DNA of 64,000 nucleotides from Gonapodya prolifera JEL478 (GCA_001574975.1 KQ965740.1:530647-594646); one strand, 5' to 3'; shown: positions 1 to 11,342, numbered from the stretch's first letter. Translations and numbers: made by a program. The notes: generated by a model not told the origin, from the sequence alone.

Positions 1-487
1 TGCATTTTTCCCACTCACGAAGACACCCGATTGCGATGGTCCACATGAAGTGCGTCTTCCATTTCCACGTTTGCACGGCCTGAATGGCGCCGGTGATGGC
101 GAAGAGGATGATGAACGCGATGGCCAGGGGGACGGAAGGCTCGTAGTGGAAGAGCGTTTTCTCCCCTGGAGAGCGGGGCAGTGGAAACGGGATGGTGGGA
201 GTGAGTGAGTGAGTTAGATGGAACCTCTTCGTAATGCCCGCCCTGTTGAGGTAACGGCGATTGAGACCGGCGAAACGTACCTGTGTGCCGAAGCAGCGAG
301 GGCAGAAACGGCGAGCATGCAAGAAAGCGTTTTCGGGGGAGACGTGAGAGATGTGAGAATTGCAGCGAAGTCCGAAAAGTCGGAGGATTGGAAAGGACAC
401 CGGAAGACGGAGAACGGAGTCAGGGAGGTGCAGGGATCGGCGACGGCAACGGCGACACTCACATGGCACGAGTGCTGCGGAAGACAT
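1..487 (-). CDS. RTA1-like lipid-translocating 7-TM protein, 5' end only
   Basis: Partial gene that leaves the window at the left edge. The exon at 165-19 encodes a short hydrophilic lead (FHYEPS) followed by a hydrophobic helix (IAFIILFAITGAIQ) and the start of a second one (MWTIAIGCL), then a GTGAGT donor at 18. The YxPS lead before the first helix is the typical beginning of fungal RTA1/RTM1-like seven-helix proteins, which are linked to lipid-toxin and azole stress; that assignment rests on this one exon. A short first exon (ATG at 487, donor at 462) joins in frame to the 165 exon across a roughly 300-nt intron, but a middle exon could be hidden between 463 and 165. The family call is an inference and the start is tentative. 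Confidence 0.5.
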   Translation of the reverse strand, partial: MSSAALVPCECRRCRRRSLHLPDSVLRLPVSFPILRLFGLRCNSHISHVSPENAFLHARRFCPRCFGTQVRFAGLNRRYLNRAGITKRFHLTHSLTPTIPFPLPRSPGEKTLFHYEPSVPLAIAFIILFAITGAIQAVQTWKWKTHFMWTIAIGCLREWEKC

Positions 488-959
488 GGCCGCTCAGGTG
501 ATATGCGCAGCGTGAGCGGGATTGCGCGATATAAGGCACGTGGTGAAGAGTGGCAATATATCCATCTGCGGATGGTTAAGACTGGTTGTGGCGGAACGCG
601 GCAGAACAGTTGAGCCGCTCAGACGCTCCGTACCTGAACCGCTCGGAGGCACCGATGGTACGGGAATGGTACCGCTTGTGGCGCGTGGAGGAGAGATGAG
701 TGAAGAAGAGTTGGTGCAGCGCAGATCTGGTTTGCATCCGTGTGTCAGGTGGCACTGCCAGGTGGCGCAGATACGCTGCATAAAACGGGCTTGCACATCC
801 ATTTGGTGGACTCAAATTAACGACCATGTCAGCAACAAAACGAGCGCACGGGCGAGGAGGACAGTTTGTGTGGTAGTGGCCACAGCATGGCCAAAACACA
901 TCCCTCAAGTTCCCCGCTTCCCAAGGCCCAGACACGCCTGCATCCTCCACACCTCGATC

Positions 960-1620
960 ACATACTCCGTCCACCTCAGGATACCTGGTGAACAAGGCCT
1001 CGGAGGTAGATGGCGGGAGGCGGCGGGCGGAAAGTGGGCCTCCGGAAAGGATATGGCCGGAGCGTGTCGCATCTGCCCACTGGTTCACAACGTCGTGGAA
1101 GGACGGAGACTCACGCGGCACTGCCGGCGGGGCACACCAACGGCCAAATGTTGGTACCACTGAAACAGAGCAACGGTTGCATATGAAACATCAGCGAGTT
1201 CCCCGACGCCAACTGCCATCAGCCCGCGGCGATGTGACCCAACCGCTCTTTCATGCTTGCCATGGCGTACTGCCGTCCTTTGCTGGTGACCCGAGCCCTG
1301 GAGTGGACGGCGTCGAGCTCATCCACAGTCCACACTGCAGGCTAGTAGGCTTTCCCAACGGACGAGACTCCAACGGACGAGACTCCAACGGAGTGAGCGA
1401 CCTTGGGTGCGGGGGTGATTCGTCGACTGGTGGGCTGGACCGATAAGTGATGGTGCGCCGTGCGGTGTAGGCGGGCGTGGTTGGTGCGATAGCTCTCACT
1501 CAACCCCAACCCCAACCCCGGACGGACCAAACTTTTGAATTCAAGAGTGCGGCGCAGTGCGGCAGAGTGCGTGGTGGCCTTGCGTGAGATGAACGCCTCC
1601 TGGGGGCCCACATGACTCCA
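960..1620. repeat. Diverged direct repeat, copy 1
   Basis: Shares patches with 3480-4010 in the same orientation and order: a GGCGGCGGGCGGAAAGTGG-like block near 1017 and 3508, a CGCGGCG...CTTGC...TGG block near 1221 and 3684, a CTCATCCA block near 1318 and 3760, and GCAGAGTGCGTGGTGGCC near 1563 and 3970. The similarity is interrupted by many indels and neither copy has a long meaningful reading frame. A short minus-strand frame (1220-1340, VDELDAVHSRARVTSKG and onward) looks protein-like, so both copies may be remains of an old gene or transposon. The family is unknown. The stretch 488-960 shows no supported gene. Confidence 0.5.
1355..1391. repeat. 15-nt tandem repeat, about 2.5 units
   Basis: The unit CCAACGGACGAGACT is repeated twice without change and followed by CCAACGG. 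It lies inside copy 1 of the eroded direct repeat and has no visible coding role. Confidence 0.8.
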
Positions 1621-2438
1621 CCACACACGCGCACCCCGAGCTACGATTGAGGAGACGATGCCGCGGTCGTGGCTCACCGGTCGTTCAAGTTTCGGGAATG
1701 GACGGTGTCTTGGAGGAGTATCTCGCCGAGGACATGGAGGAGATTGAAGGTGGTTGCGGTCTTAAGCGCAAATGGGACGGCGGTTTGGCATCAGGCGCGG
1801 CCTCAATGCCCCCAGAGTGCCAGTTGCCACCACCGCCTTTCCCACACACCCTGGTTCCGCTTTTGCTCCGCTTCTCTCCGTTCGCACCAGCCAGTTCCAT
1901 TCTCGGGTAGCGGGCTACCCCCATCCCGGTGGAGTTTCACGTGGTCACCCTTTTTTCCCAGTCCCCGAGCGCACTTGCACCTCGCTCGACGCCTCCGCCC
2001 GGTGCTCCGCCGTTCACCACTGGAACTTCGTGTTTGCATACGTCTCCAGGAATGGGACCTTCACGAGGATTGGAGCGCCTGGAATACCGCCGCCTGCCCT
2101 ACCAATCGCGGATGAAAAAGAAAAGAAACGCGCATGTCAATTTGAGAAGTTTCGATCGTGAGTGACCTTGTTCATCCTTGCATTCGTGGTTCATTGAATT
2201 GCCGGTTTGGCCTTTTTGGAGGAGAAGCATGCGCCAAATTAAAAGTACGCGTACAAGGATGAAATGAAAGAATGAAGTGCGCATTGGGCGATGGCGTTGA
2301 CCCAGACGAAGTGAGCGGTAAGTTGCAATCTCGTTTCGTGTGTTGTGCTCGGCCGTTGCCGTTGGTACGGTTAGTGTTGGGTGGTTCATCGGAGATGGAC
2401 ATTGCTGTATTGTTTTTGTTTATTCCTTTTGGACATTG

Positions 2439-2571
2439 GCGTCAAAACGCTCGGGGACGTGGAACGATCGTTTTTTTTTTCATGCATTCTCAGACCGAGG
2501 CGCAGTAGTGCAAGCAGGACCCCGTGTGGGTTGCAGCATTGCGTCAAACGCTCTGTGACGTGGAACGAACG
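2439..2571. repeat. Spaced 31-nt direct repeat
   Basis: The segment 2439-2470 and the segment 2541-2571 are near-identical (GCGTCAAA..CGCTC..G.GACGTGG then AACGA), in the same orientation about 100 nt apart. Region 1621-3479 otherwise holds no gene I can support. The pair could be duplicated protein-binding sites or a relic of a local duplication. Confidence 0.6.
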
Positions 2572-2766
2572 AGCTTCGTGTTACGTAGCACAGAAAGACG
2601 AGTGTGAGAGGAGAATATGTGATCGATGTACCAACACACTTTTAATTTACTTCTGTTACACTTAATAAGCCTCGTTCCTGACGTTATGCCGTTGCGGCGA
2701 AGCCAGTTTGGCTTTCTTCACCTTCGTCCTGCTCAGTGAGGTTATCTAGAACGGGTTTGTTCAGCA

Positions 2767-3066
2767 TCAACGACAAAACCTGAAGCTGAGCCGATGAAAC
2801 CCACACTTAGTGACGAGTGCTTGGAAGCACCCCTCGAACTTGTTCAGCTCACGGAGCAAGAATTGCCATTTTTCCTCGTCATCAACTCTGACGCCACTCA
2901 AAGCAAATGCACATGACATGCGCAATTTACGAGTCTGCGCAAGCCCAAAAGCAGCAAACTCGGCTTGAAGAACGCACAGAATCTCATCAAGAGCTGCCGA
3001 GACTCGATGACGTGCATGGACAAATCTGTTGCTGTCCTCGACCCCCAGATCAATGATGTTGCGCAT
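2767..3066 (-). CDS. Possible small hypothetical protein (about 99 aa)
   Basis: A single open frame beginning MRNIIDLGVEDSNRF with amphipathic helix-like composition (LDEILCVLQAEFAAFGLAQ, KWQFLLRELNKFEG). It does not resemble a family I know. It lies in otherwise gene-poor DNA, and there is no supporting neighbour, intron or clear promoter, so it may be a chance frame or a fragment. Confidence 0.22.
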   Translation of the reverse strand: MRNIIDLGVEDSNRFVHARHRVSAALDEILCVLQAEFAAFGLAQTRKLRMSCAFALSGVRVDDEEKWQFLLRELNKFEGCFQALVTKCGFHRLSFRFCR

Positions 3067-3479
3067 ACGCTCCTTCACGGACTTACCGTGGTTTGTCAGC
3101 CCACTCTTAATTCATACTCCATCGCCCGCCCGCTGCCCCGTTTGCTTCCGCCGTCATTCCATTCAAGTCAGGTCATCAGCTCTGCCTCCTTCACACCACC
3201 CCACAGTGCTGCTGCAGAGACCACGTCACCTCCGCCAGGAATGAACTGAGCGTGCTGGATTGACACCGTCGACGTCGCGGCGGCGTTTGTGAAAGCGGCG
3301 CCGGGTCAGCCGTGGGATCCAGGAGAGACCTGTCATTTCCTCGGGCCGTTTGTGAGCGCTCGTCGCCCCAAGTACGGCGCGCGACGACGGCGGGTGTTTT
3401 TTTGTGACTCTTGTGGCGGGGGGTGATGGCCTCAGCGTGGAAAATGAAGTTTGACTCGGAGCGGGAACCAGAGCAGGTC

Positions 3480-4010
3480 TTTACATGATGCGGTGATGGA
3501 GGTGGACGGCGGCGGGCAGAAAGTGGTCCTCAGGAAAGGTTGTGGGCGGAGAGCATCGCAACTAGAATACAGTGGTGTGGGAGCTGCACTCGACACTGCT
3601 GGTGCTTACACCGGCTGGGCCAATACATCAATTCCGGCCATATGGCATCTCGCGCTCTCCGACAAAGGCTCAGTACCACCACCCCGCGGCGGTCAGATTT
3701 CCATTTCACGCTTGCAGTGGCGTCCTCACATTTGGCTGGTGGCTCTGGACGACAAGGCGCTCATCCAGATTGCATTCTTGCCGACGTACCGCCCGCCGGG
3801 GCCCTAATAGAGTGAGGGGGCCCATGGAGAGGGAGAGCTCGAGAGCAGCGGTGAGCTGTCGAATGGGTTGAGGGACTGCCGTGGGGAGGGGTGGTGGAAT
3901 TGCAGGCGGTAAGCGAACTCTCAGGCCCCGATGTGCCGAGGTTTCTTGAGATCCAAAAGCAACGTCAATGCAGCAGAGTGCGTGGTGGCCTTGCGAGGAG
4001 AAAGAGGGGA
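3480..4010. repeat. Diverged direct repeat, copy 2
   Basis: Second copy of the sequence at 960-1620, in the same orientation and with the same order of conserved patches. It has more indels and a different 3' edge. No intact gene is seen inside it. Confidence 0.5.
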
Positions 4011-5293
4011 TAAGGAAGTAAAAGATGCACAATATGTGATTAGACTGTGACATGTGTGTCCGGAGACTTGCACGGTGTGACAGAAAACCCTCAGCCTGTA
4101 GAACTAATGCATCGATGTGACCAATTGTAAGATGTTTTTCAACTGTTCTTCTGAACTTGTCCATTGGAGATTGCTGCCAGGGTAAAGCAGATGAGTCACA
4201 TCTGAAACCACACGGACTCTCTCATAAACCAATTCACACTCTCCGCATCCTCCCTTTCCTTCTCTCCGTCTTTTCTCATCCCGAATCCAGGGGCGCCGGG
4301 TTCTTCCGGTAGCAACCCGAACAGGGTCGTCACTAATCTAACATTCACAGCCGTTCATCCTCCCCATCCTCGCTGCCACTCTTCTTCCACGTTATACCGT
4401 ACGTTCATACGCCTCCCTACCCTCTCGGAGCACCAATATGCCTCGATGTGCCCAAGCGTATCTTCGCCTTCCCTATGGTGCCGTACACAGGCACCGTACA
4501 GCACTGTAAAAGGTTCGGTTGCTGGAGAAGAGGCCCTCTGAACCTCCTGAAGCGACACAGTAGGTAAACTCTAACAACCTGCTCAAGTGACAGACATTGG
4601 CCTAACAAAGTCAGGCGGATGCCAGTGGCCTCCATTTTGTGCGTTGAACCACAAGCGGAACGGACAGGGCGCACGTAGGAGCAAAACTGGGGCAAAAACT
4701 TGTTCGCCTTGGGAGTGCAAGGAGAGAAAACGGTGCAAACTCGGTGCCAATGGCGCCCTGAAGATGCATCCTTCATCGAAATGACCGGCGTTTCTCCCTT
4801 TGCATTGAAGCAAGCACGACCGCTTCGACATTCCTCCAAACAAGATACCACGGTGGAGATCAGCTCGGGGTTACAACTCAATGCGCTACGGTGCTGTAAA
4901 GGAGCGACCTGGCATCGAAGTTACAGAGCGGTATCCCTTCCGGGCCCCACGGTGAGAACATGCCGATCGGGGAGTCACAATGTCAGGTTGCCAAGAGGCA
5001 TGATGTACACAGCACGGAGACTTCGGAGGTTTCGAATAGAAAAAACCCAACACAAATGTATATAAAGCGATTGAATGCATCATGTACAAAAGGCCTCCCG
5101 TGTGTATGACCCGTTCAACTGCGCTCCTCCCATGTAGTAAACAACAATCCAATCGGGCGACCGCGTACACGTATACGTCTATTATGTGGAAATGTTCGCT
5201 GACATCCATGCAACCAAGGGCCCAGCCCCAGCTCCCAGCTCCAACGCTCGCCTGCCGTCCACGACGCGAGAACAAACGGCAGCCTCACCAATT
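4011..5293. other. Intergenic stretch, no supported gene
   Basis: I see no reading frame with recognisable domains, intron structure or family motifs here. A 155-codon minus-strand frame around 4420-4880 is Cys- and Arg-rich without pattern and is most likely chance. The region lies downstream of the Crz1-like gene. Confidence 0.5.
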
Positions 5294-7932
5294 TCACTCA
5301 TCCATTTCAATATCCGCGCCTCCCTCCCCCAAGTCCATGTCACCAACTTCGTCTCCGTTGCCATCCCAACCGAACTCCCACTGAGTCTCCCCTACGCCAA
5401 CCAACCCGCCCATCATTCCATGTCCTGACTCGCCCGCTGCATGGCCTTTCACGCTCGCCATGATGGCCTCTCGCTGCCGCAGGAGTTTGACCCTTGTAGC
5501 ACACGGGGACTCTTTGCCGGGCTCGGCCTTGAGGTGCCTTCCGAGCGCGTCAGAGCGAGCGAAATCCTTTCCACAGGCTTCACAGCGGTGAGGTTTAATG
5601 CCAGAATGAAGTTTTTCGTGCCTGATGGGGACAGATGATAAGTAAATGTCAAATGGAAAGGTGAGTGAGGGAAACACACCGGCGTAGGTCGTGCTTGCGA
5701 GAAAATGTAGCAGTGCAATACTCGCAACAGAACGGTCTTTCTCCCGTGTGACTGGAGTGCGAATTGGAAGTCGCAGGTCACATCACATACAAATAAAGAA
5801 TAGGTCAACACCACGCCCGAAACTTCCGCACAAAACCCTCCTCAGTCTCACCTTCTATAATGGCTCTTCAAATTATAAGGCCTCGTGAACGTCTTCCCAC
5901 ACCCTTCAAACGGACACCCGTACAATGTGCCACCACCCGCCTTCCGCGCATGTGGTCCTGTCCGAGCTTCCCCTTCATCGGCGTCCTCTGGGCGCGCATT
6001 GGGAGACCGTTTGATGAGGATGGGGCGGATAGAGGAAGCAGGTGGCGGGCGAAGGGTGGAAGAGGACCCTCCGTCATGTGGAGGCGAGGAAGAAGGTGTC
6101 GGTACAGGAGTGGACCGGGCTTTCCGCAAAACCGGCACAGGTGGGCGGGAATCGGGTGGTTCGGCTGATGGCGCTGAGGGTTTCAAGGAGGGTGACCCTG
6201 CCGCCGACAAGGACACCGAAGTGGTCGGGTCCGACGACCACGTCGAGTCCCCTGCCGAAGTTCCAGACGCCGTCATCCCCGCCGGATCCGGTATCGTGTG
6301 TATGAGCGGGTGTGGCACGCGAATGACGACAGGGATTTCCGGTGTGCCCACCAGGCTCGGGTGGATCATCGGGGCCGACATTTGCATGGCCGCGTGTGGC
6401 GGCAGGGATACCGGATTGACCGCCATGTTGACTGAGGATGCCAGGAGACCCGCGGAGGTGTGCATAAGGTGCGGACCTGGGATGACGGTGTGGGGTGCCA
6501 GCTGATGATGATGCCCGGGGCCACTGACAGGTAAGGCGGGATTCGGGGAGGAAGCAGATTGATCTGATAGGCGTCTGTGATGGAAATGGTGTGGCGATTT
6601 ATGGGGAACACTGAGGTGAGTGTACATGGCGTTAGAGTAAACAGGCGCCAGGCCAACGTTGCCCATGGCGTCAAAGGCGAGAGTAGCTCCTTCGCCAAAG
6701 ACCATGGGAAGCGGAAACCACCCTTCGGAGACCCCGGAGAGGTAGGATTCAGCTTCGGAGAGGTCAGAGCCGGAGGCGTTCGAGAGAGTTTCCAGATTGT
6801 CAAGGAGGGGTTGGTTTGGGGAGTGAGGAGATCCTGCGCGAGACGTGGAAGTGGGGGATGGTTGGTAGTAGATGAGTTGGGGTTGGGAAAGCTCCACCGG
6901 GATGGTGGTGGACGGAGTGGGAGAAGGGAGGGAGAAGGTAGGTTCTGACGATACGAAGGAGGTTTGCTGTGCAGCAGGAGCACAGGGAAAGTGCTCGATG
7001 GTTATGTTTGGAGTGGAGAAGGTCTGCGAGTTGGAGCGCTGGGCGATAGGGTGAGGTGCGACCTGCCCAACGTGGTGGACCTGGTTGACCTGGCCCACTT
7101 GATGAACCGGGTTCACGATGAACGGAATGGGGACCGTGGGCACATCGAGGGAGGAAGTGTATGAGTCCGGCGTGTCCGGGTTGAAGGGGGAGGAGGCAGA
7201 AGGAGAGTTGTTAAGGAGCGCCGCGCGGATGCCCTGAGCGGTGAACTCGTTCAAGTCTCCGTCAGCAGAAAGTATGGACATTTGAGAGAATGTCGATGGG
7301 AGAGAGTGGGTGCGAGCGAGTACAGGGTTTTGGTTGGGGAGTGAGAGCTGAGGTTGATGGGACGCTGAGCGAGCAAGGTCTGCCGCGACAAGAAAATTAG
7401 AGTTCTGCGAGATGCTTTGAGCGACGGAGATTGGCTGCGTTGAAGGGAGGGAGGGGTTGGGATGGTTGTAAAAAGAGTGCATGTCGACTGCCGGAGACAC
7501 TCCAGCGGACTGAGGAGACTGGAGGAAGTCGAGAATGTTGAAATCGGCGAGCGCAGGAGACGAAGTGTCGACGAGATTTGAGTTGAACGGGAGTGAAGAT
7601 GTGGAAAGTAACAGTTGGTTTGGATGTGGAGCTGCGCCTGAGGTGGGGAACGCCCCTTCCAGTGTCACTGCCCTTCCTTCTCCCACTGCAGCTCCTTGTC
7701 CCCTCATGACTCCAGTGCTGGCGCCATTCACTGCATGTCCGGCTCCAACACCTCCGACCGCTCCATTCCCAAGCCCGCCTTCGCTTCGTTCACTCCCAAC
7801 TCCGGCACCTCCTTCCTGATTTCCTCCGTCTCGCTGTAGTTGCTCCGCTTTGGCGACGATGACTCTAAGGTCGATTCCTCTCCGAACCCCAACACCTTCC
7901 ACCCCATCGCTCCCGACTCGCTCTGCCTTCAT
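5294..7932 (-). CDS. CRZ1: Crz1-like calcineurin-responsive C2H2 zinc-finger transcription factor
   Basis: Model exons 7932-5852, 5751-5680 and 5621-5294 join in frame to about 826 aa. A long Ser/Pro-rich N-terminal region is followed by three C2H2 fingers near the C terminus. Finger 1 is CPFEGCGKTFTRPYNLKSH, finger 2 has FSRKHDLRRHEKLH, and finger 3 has FARSDALGRH then a late Cys (EPGKESPC). The FTRPYNLKSH, HTGERPF and FARSDALGRH blocks are the signature of Crz1/Prz1, which is dephosphorylated by calcineurin and enters the nucleus on calcium or wall stress. The N-terminal half contains PNITIE, which fits the PxIxIT docking consensus, and LSVP, which fits LxVP. ATG 7932 is the first ATG in the exon; the frame stays open upstream to about 8013, so an extra 5' exon is possible. 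Confidence 0.85.
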
Positions 7933-9195
7933 CGTATCAGCGGCCTTTGCTCCTTGATTTCCGTTTTTTTTTTTGCGCTTGCGTTCCACTGATTCGCTGC
8001 CTTCCTTCCCCACAGTTGCTTGGGCCTTTGTTTCTCCTCCGTTGAGCCGAGAAAGGCCGGGAGCAGCGGTGCCCTTGGTTCAGGGTCCGAAAACGGTTCT
8101 TTCTTCAACACCGCCCCTGCGCTGACTCTTGATGATGGCCCGTGCAATTACGTAAATATTTCGTTCATCGCAAAAAACGATTTGCTCCAGCGTTGTCCTC
8201 GCGCACTTGTGATAAACATAGCGTTTCTGAAATAGCAGCACGGTCCTTCCGGACGTGCCATGCGAGCCATCGGGATCATGCTCATACGAATCCACTTCAG
8301 AATAATGCTATGCGTGTAACTTTCATCTTACTCCTCTCATGCAGACGAGGCACCAAACAAAAACATACCGCACATCTTTGGCCTTTTCGAATGGCGCTTT
8401 TGCAAATTTTGCGTCACCGCACTACTAATTACGAAAACTTTTCATTCTAACTCCTCCGTTCCATTGTCTCTTTGCTACCCTATGTTGGTACATCCCACAC
8501 TCACCAAACTTTGCAATCGATTGATGAACGAATTGAAAGCGGTGACATGAGAGCTTGTATCTTTCACAACAACCAACGCAAAGGGCCTGTATAGACTTGT
8601 ATTGAGCTGCATAATTTCAGTTTAGTTTTGGATACCTTACATTTAAACTTTAGACCTGCAGTCGACCCACAGACTGGATACCCTAAAGTCCAGGGTCAGG
8701 CTTCTTCTCGTAACGGTCGCAAAACGCCATTGATGTGTGAGTTGATGCAAGACCCAGTGCATGCTGGACCAATGAGGTTGGGGAAGTAAAGTTAAGAATA
8801 TGCTGTGTCGCCAAGAGTTGGGACTTTTACAGGCCCAGGAATGCACGAGTTGTGTATTCATGTGCGCCTACCTCTCGCTATCGTCAAACCTAAACCCTCG
8901 ACGTGAATAACAAATGCGTTGATTCGGTGGACCGGTCGGGCGGTATGCCTAAAGCTTTGTGGTACGAACTTCTGTTGCGCTGAACTTCACTCTGAAGACT
9001 AGCGCGATGGTTCCATAACTGCATGAACCAGGCGATGGTGCAGCAGGCCGTGCCGTCACAAAAATTGGAGACTGTACGCTTGTTTTTTATTCAGTCTGTG
9101 TTTCACTATGGTGAGCTCGTGTATGTTCGGCGTGGGCCTGGTTCACCTTCTATCCTTTTCCATAAAAGTGTGTACACTGTCCTGCATGTCTTCGC
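7933..9195. other. Intergenic region upstream of the Crz1-like gene
   Basis: About 1.26 kb between the dehydrogenase stop and the Crz1-like start. It is AT-richer than the flanking genes and has no frame with family motifs or plausible exon structure. It must include the Crz1-like promoter. Confidence 0.5.
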
Positions 9196-10388
9196 TCACA
9201 TCTTGGGCTTTGCCCCATCGATTTTCCTCAAAACCACCTTTCCATCCGTCTTTGCGAACTCAGCAATAGTCTCAACGGCGTCGCTACGTTGTGGGGGACC
9301 GTTGAGACAATCACACTTGAAGACCCCAAGGAAGGGCTCACCTGAACGCAAGTTTGTACGCGCTTTCCACGACGTACCCCACGTGCGGGGTCAGAACGGT
9401 ATTGGGGAGGTTGCGCAGAGTGTGGCCTACGGGGAGAGGTTCTGGCAGGAGGGAAGACGTTGCCTGTAAGCGACGGAAACGGTGATATGAGTATACGTGA
9501 CCCTCACCGACGTCGAACACGTCGAGACCAGCGCCCGCAATACGGTTTTCGGCAAGCGCCTCCACCAGGGCGTTCTCGTCGATGATTGGTCCTGTTGGGA
9601 ACAACAACGCAATGGTTGTCTCGTCCACATTAAACCTCCGTCCCACACCACCCCTGCACCCACCCCGACTCGTGTTCACAATATACGCCGTCCGCTTCAT
9701 CCACCCCAGCTCCCTCCTGCCAATCAACCCGCGCGACCTGTCTGACAGGACCACATGGACCGACACGACATCGCTCTCCTTCATAAGAGCCTCCAGGCTC
9801 GCCGCCTTGTGCACGCTGACCTCGGCGCACCGCGCGGCTGTGAGGTTGGCGCTCCATGCCACGACGCGCATGCCGAACGCGAGCCCGACTTTGGCCACTT
9901 GGGCGCCGAGCTTGCCAAGCCCGACGAGGCCGAGGGTTTTGCCCGAGAGATCTCTGAGTGGGGTGGGACGCGCGGGGCCGGTGGGAGGGTGCACCGTGGC
10001 GGTATGAACGAGGTATCGAAGGGACGCCGACCCGCAATGACTCACAGCCCGATATTAGACTGCCACCCGTTACTGCGCACGTTGGCGTCCTCTTGCGGGA
10101 TCTTCCTTGCCAGAGCCAGGATAAGCCCCCACGTGAGCTCGGCGGTGCCGCTATGAGTGGGGTCGAGTTGCGAGGTGTGTTGGCGCGGTTGGGACACTCC
10201 GTCCACAAATACGAAAAGCGCCCACAACCGCCCTCACTTTCCCGTCATGCGCGACCCAGCCACTTGAATGCCGTGCTCCCTCGCGGCGGGACCGTCAATG
10301 CTGGCGTTATACAACCCGGAGGTGATGAGCAGTTTTAGGTTGGGCAGCGCGGCCAGGACCGCCCGCGGGAAGGGCGTGCGTTCGCGCA
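9196..10388 (-). CDS. D-isomer-specific 2-hydroxyacid dehydrogenase, first exon missing
   Basis: NAD(P)-dependent oxidoreductase of the D-2-hydroxyacid/phosphoglycerate dehydrogenase superfamily. Exons read RERTPFPRAVLAALPNLKLL, then the N-domain helix GTAELTWGLILALARKIPQED, the nucleotide-binding GLVGLGKLGAQVAKVGLAFG, SDVVSVHVVLSDRSRGLIG with the conserved Arg, IVNTSRG, IAGAGLDVFDV, and LTPHVGY with the catalytic His. The C terminus is ETIAEFAKTDGKVVL. The first visible exon opens at a good acceptor (CCACCTCAG at 10396-10389), and the residue before RERT would be a split codon. About 55-60 N-terminal residues expected for the family are absent: upstream DNA is instead the last intron bases before a GH28 gene on the other strand. 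The gene is therefore 5'-truncated by rearrangement or misassembly. Confidence 0.8.
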
Positions 10389-10456
10389 CTGAGGTGGAGC
10401 GGGCAGTGGGGAAAAAGGTGTGTGTGTGAGGCGTGCATCCAGGTTCGTTGCCTCAA

Positions 10457-10484
10457 TCCTGAGGCCCCCCCCCCCTCCTCAGGA
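10457..10484. repeat. Perfect 8-bp hairpin with an 11-C loop at a gene-fusion junction
   Basis: TCCTGAGG and CCTCAGGA flank CCCCCCCCCCCT. It sits in the 94-nt segment (10389-10482) that forms the 3' ends of two divergent introns belonging to two truncated genes. Confidence 0.75.
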
Positions 10485-11073
10485 CGTCAAACTCAACAAC
10501 ATCAACGTTGCCAACCAGGATAATTGCGTTGCTTTCCAAGCCGGGGTACAGGACGTCGTCGTTACAAACATCACCTGCTCTGGTTCGCACGGCCTTTCCG
10601 TCGGTTCCCTCGCCAAGAACCCAGGGGCCACCGATACTGTACGAGACATCGTCGTCAAGGGAGCAACCATGATTGACTCCACCAAGGCTGCCGGTTTTAA
10701 GCTTTACCCCGGAGGCTCCAGCCATGGCACGGCCATTGTCCAAAATGTAACTTGGTCAGACGTCATGGTCCAGAACTGCGGCTACGCGTTCCAGTACACG
10801 GCTTGCTACAACGAGCAAGTAATCTACTGCACGGCAAAGCCCAGCCCCGCGCAGGTCACGGATATCAATCTCGTCAACTTCAGTGGTACTACCAGCACCG
10901 CACACGCACCCACCACCGCGGAAGTTTTGTGCCCTGTTGCGGGCTCAAACTGCCAGATTTAGTTCACTGGATGGACCGTCAAGTCTCCGGGCTCCTCCTC
11001 CACTGTTCTTTGCAACAACATTGGCTCGATTACAATTGGCACAATTTGTCAGGCAACGGCCCAGGTCGTCTGA
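10483..11073 (+). pseudogene. GH28 exopolygalacturonase/rhamnogalacturonase fragment with premature stop
   Basis: The C-terminal half of a pectin-cleaving parallel beta-helix enzyme. Visible family motifs are NINVANQDNCVAF (normally NQDDC; the second catalytic Asp is Asn here), SGSHGLSVGSLAK with the conserved His, KAAGFKLYPGG, and NCGYAFQYTACY. The frame is interrupted by TAG at 10960-10962 and then continues in the same frame with family-like sequence (FTGWTVKSPGSSSTVLCNN...) to TGA 11071. The N-terminal half, including the signal peptide and first catalytic segment, is missing because the exon begins at an acceptor (CCTCCTCAG) directly beside the truncated dehydrogenase. Truncation, Asp-to-Asn and the nonsense codon together make it a pseudogene. 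Confidence 0.8.
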
Positions 11074-11342
11074 GCCGGAGGATCCCAAAGCGAGCGTAGT
11101 TTGGGGGTTTAATGGGAGGAGGACTTGGTCAATCGAAGGGACACCAATTCTGCCCCATGTCAAAGGACAATATAGGGGAATGTACTATTGTGTTAATTGA
11201 TTATTGAAAAGTAGCGGAACACTGAAATAAAACTAAAGCTAAGAAACACACTTGTCTCTAAAACTGTAGACCAACCTTCCAACTTACTTACTAATATACT
11301 CATTCAAACACAACCATCACCATCACACTCACGCGAGCAAAC

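Noticed and set aside
1501-1519. CCCCAA repeats as telomeric sequence
   Set aside because: Only three units inside an eroded repeat; far too short.
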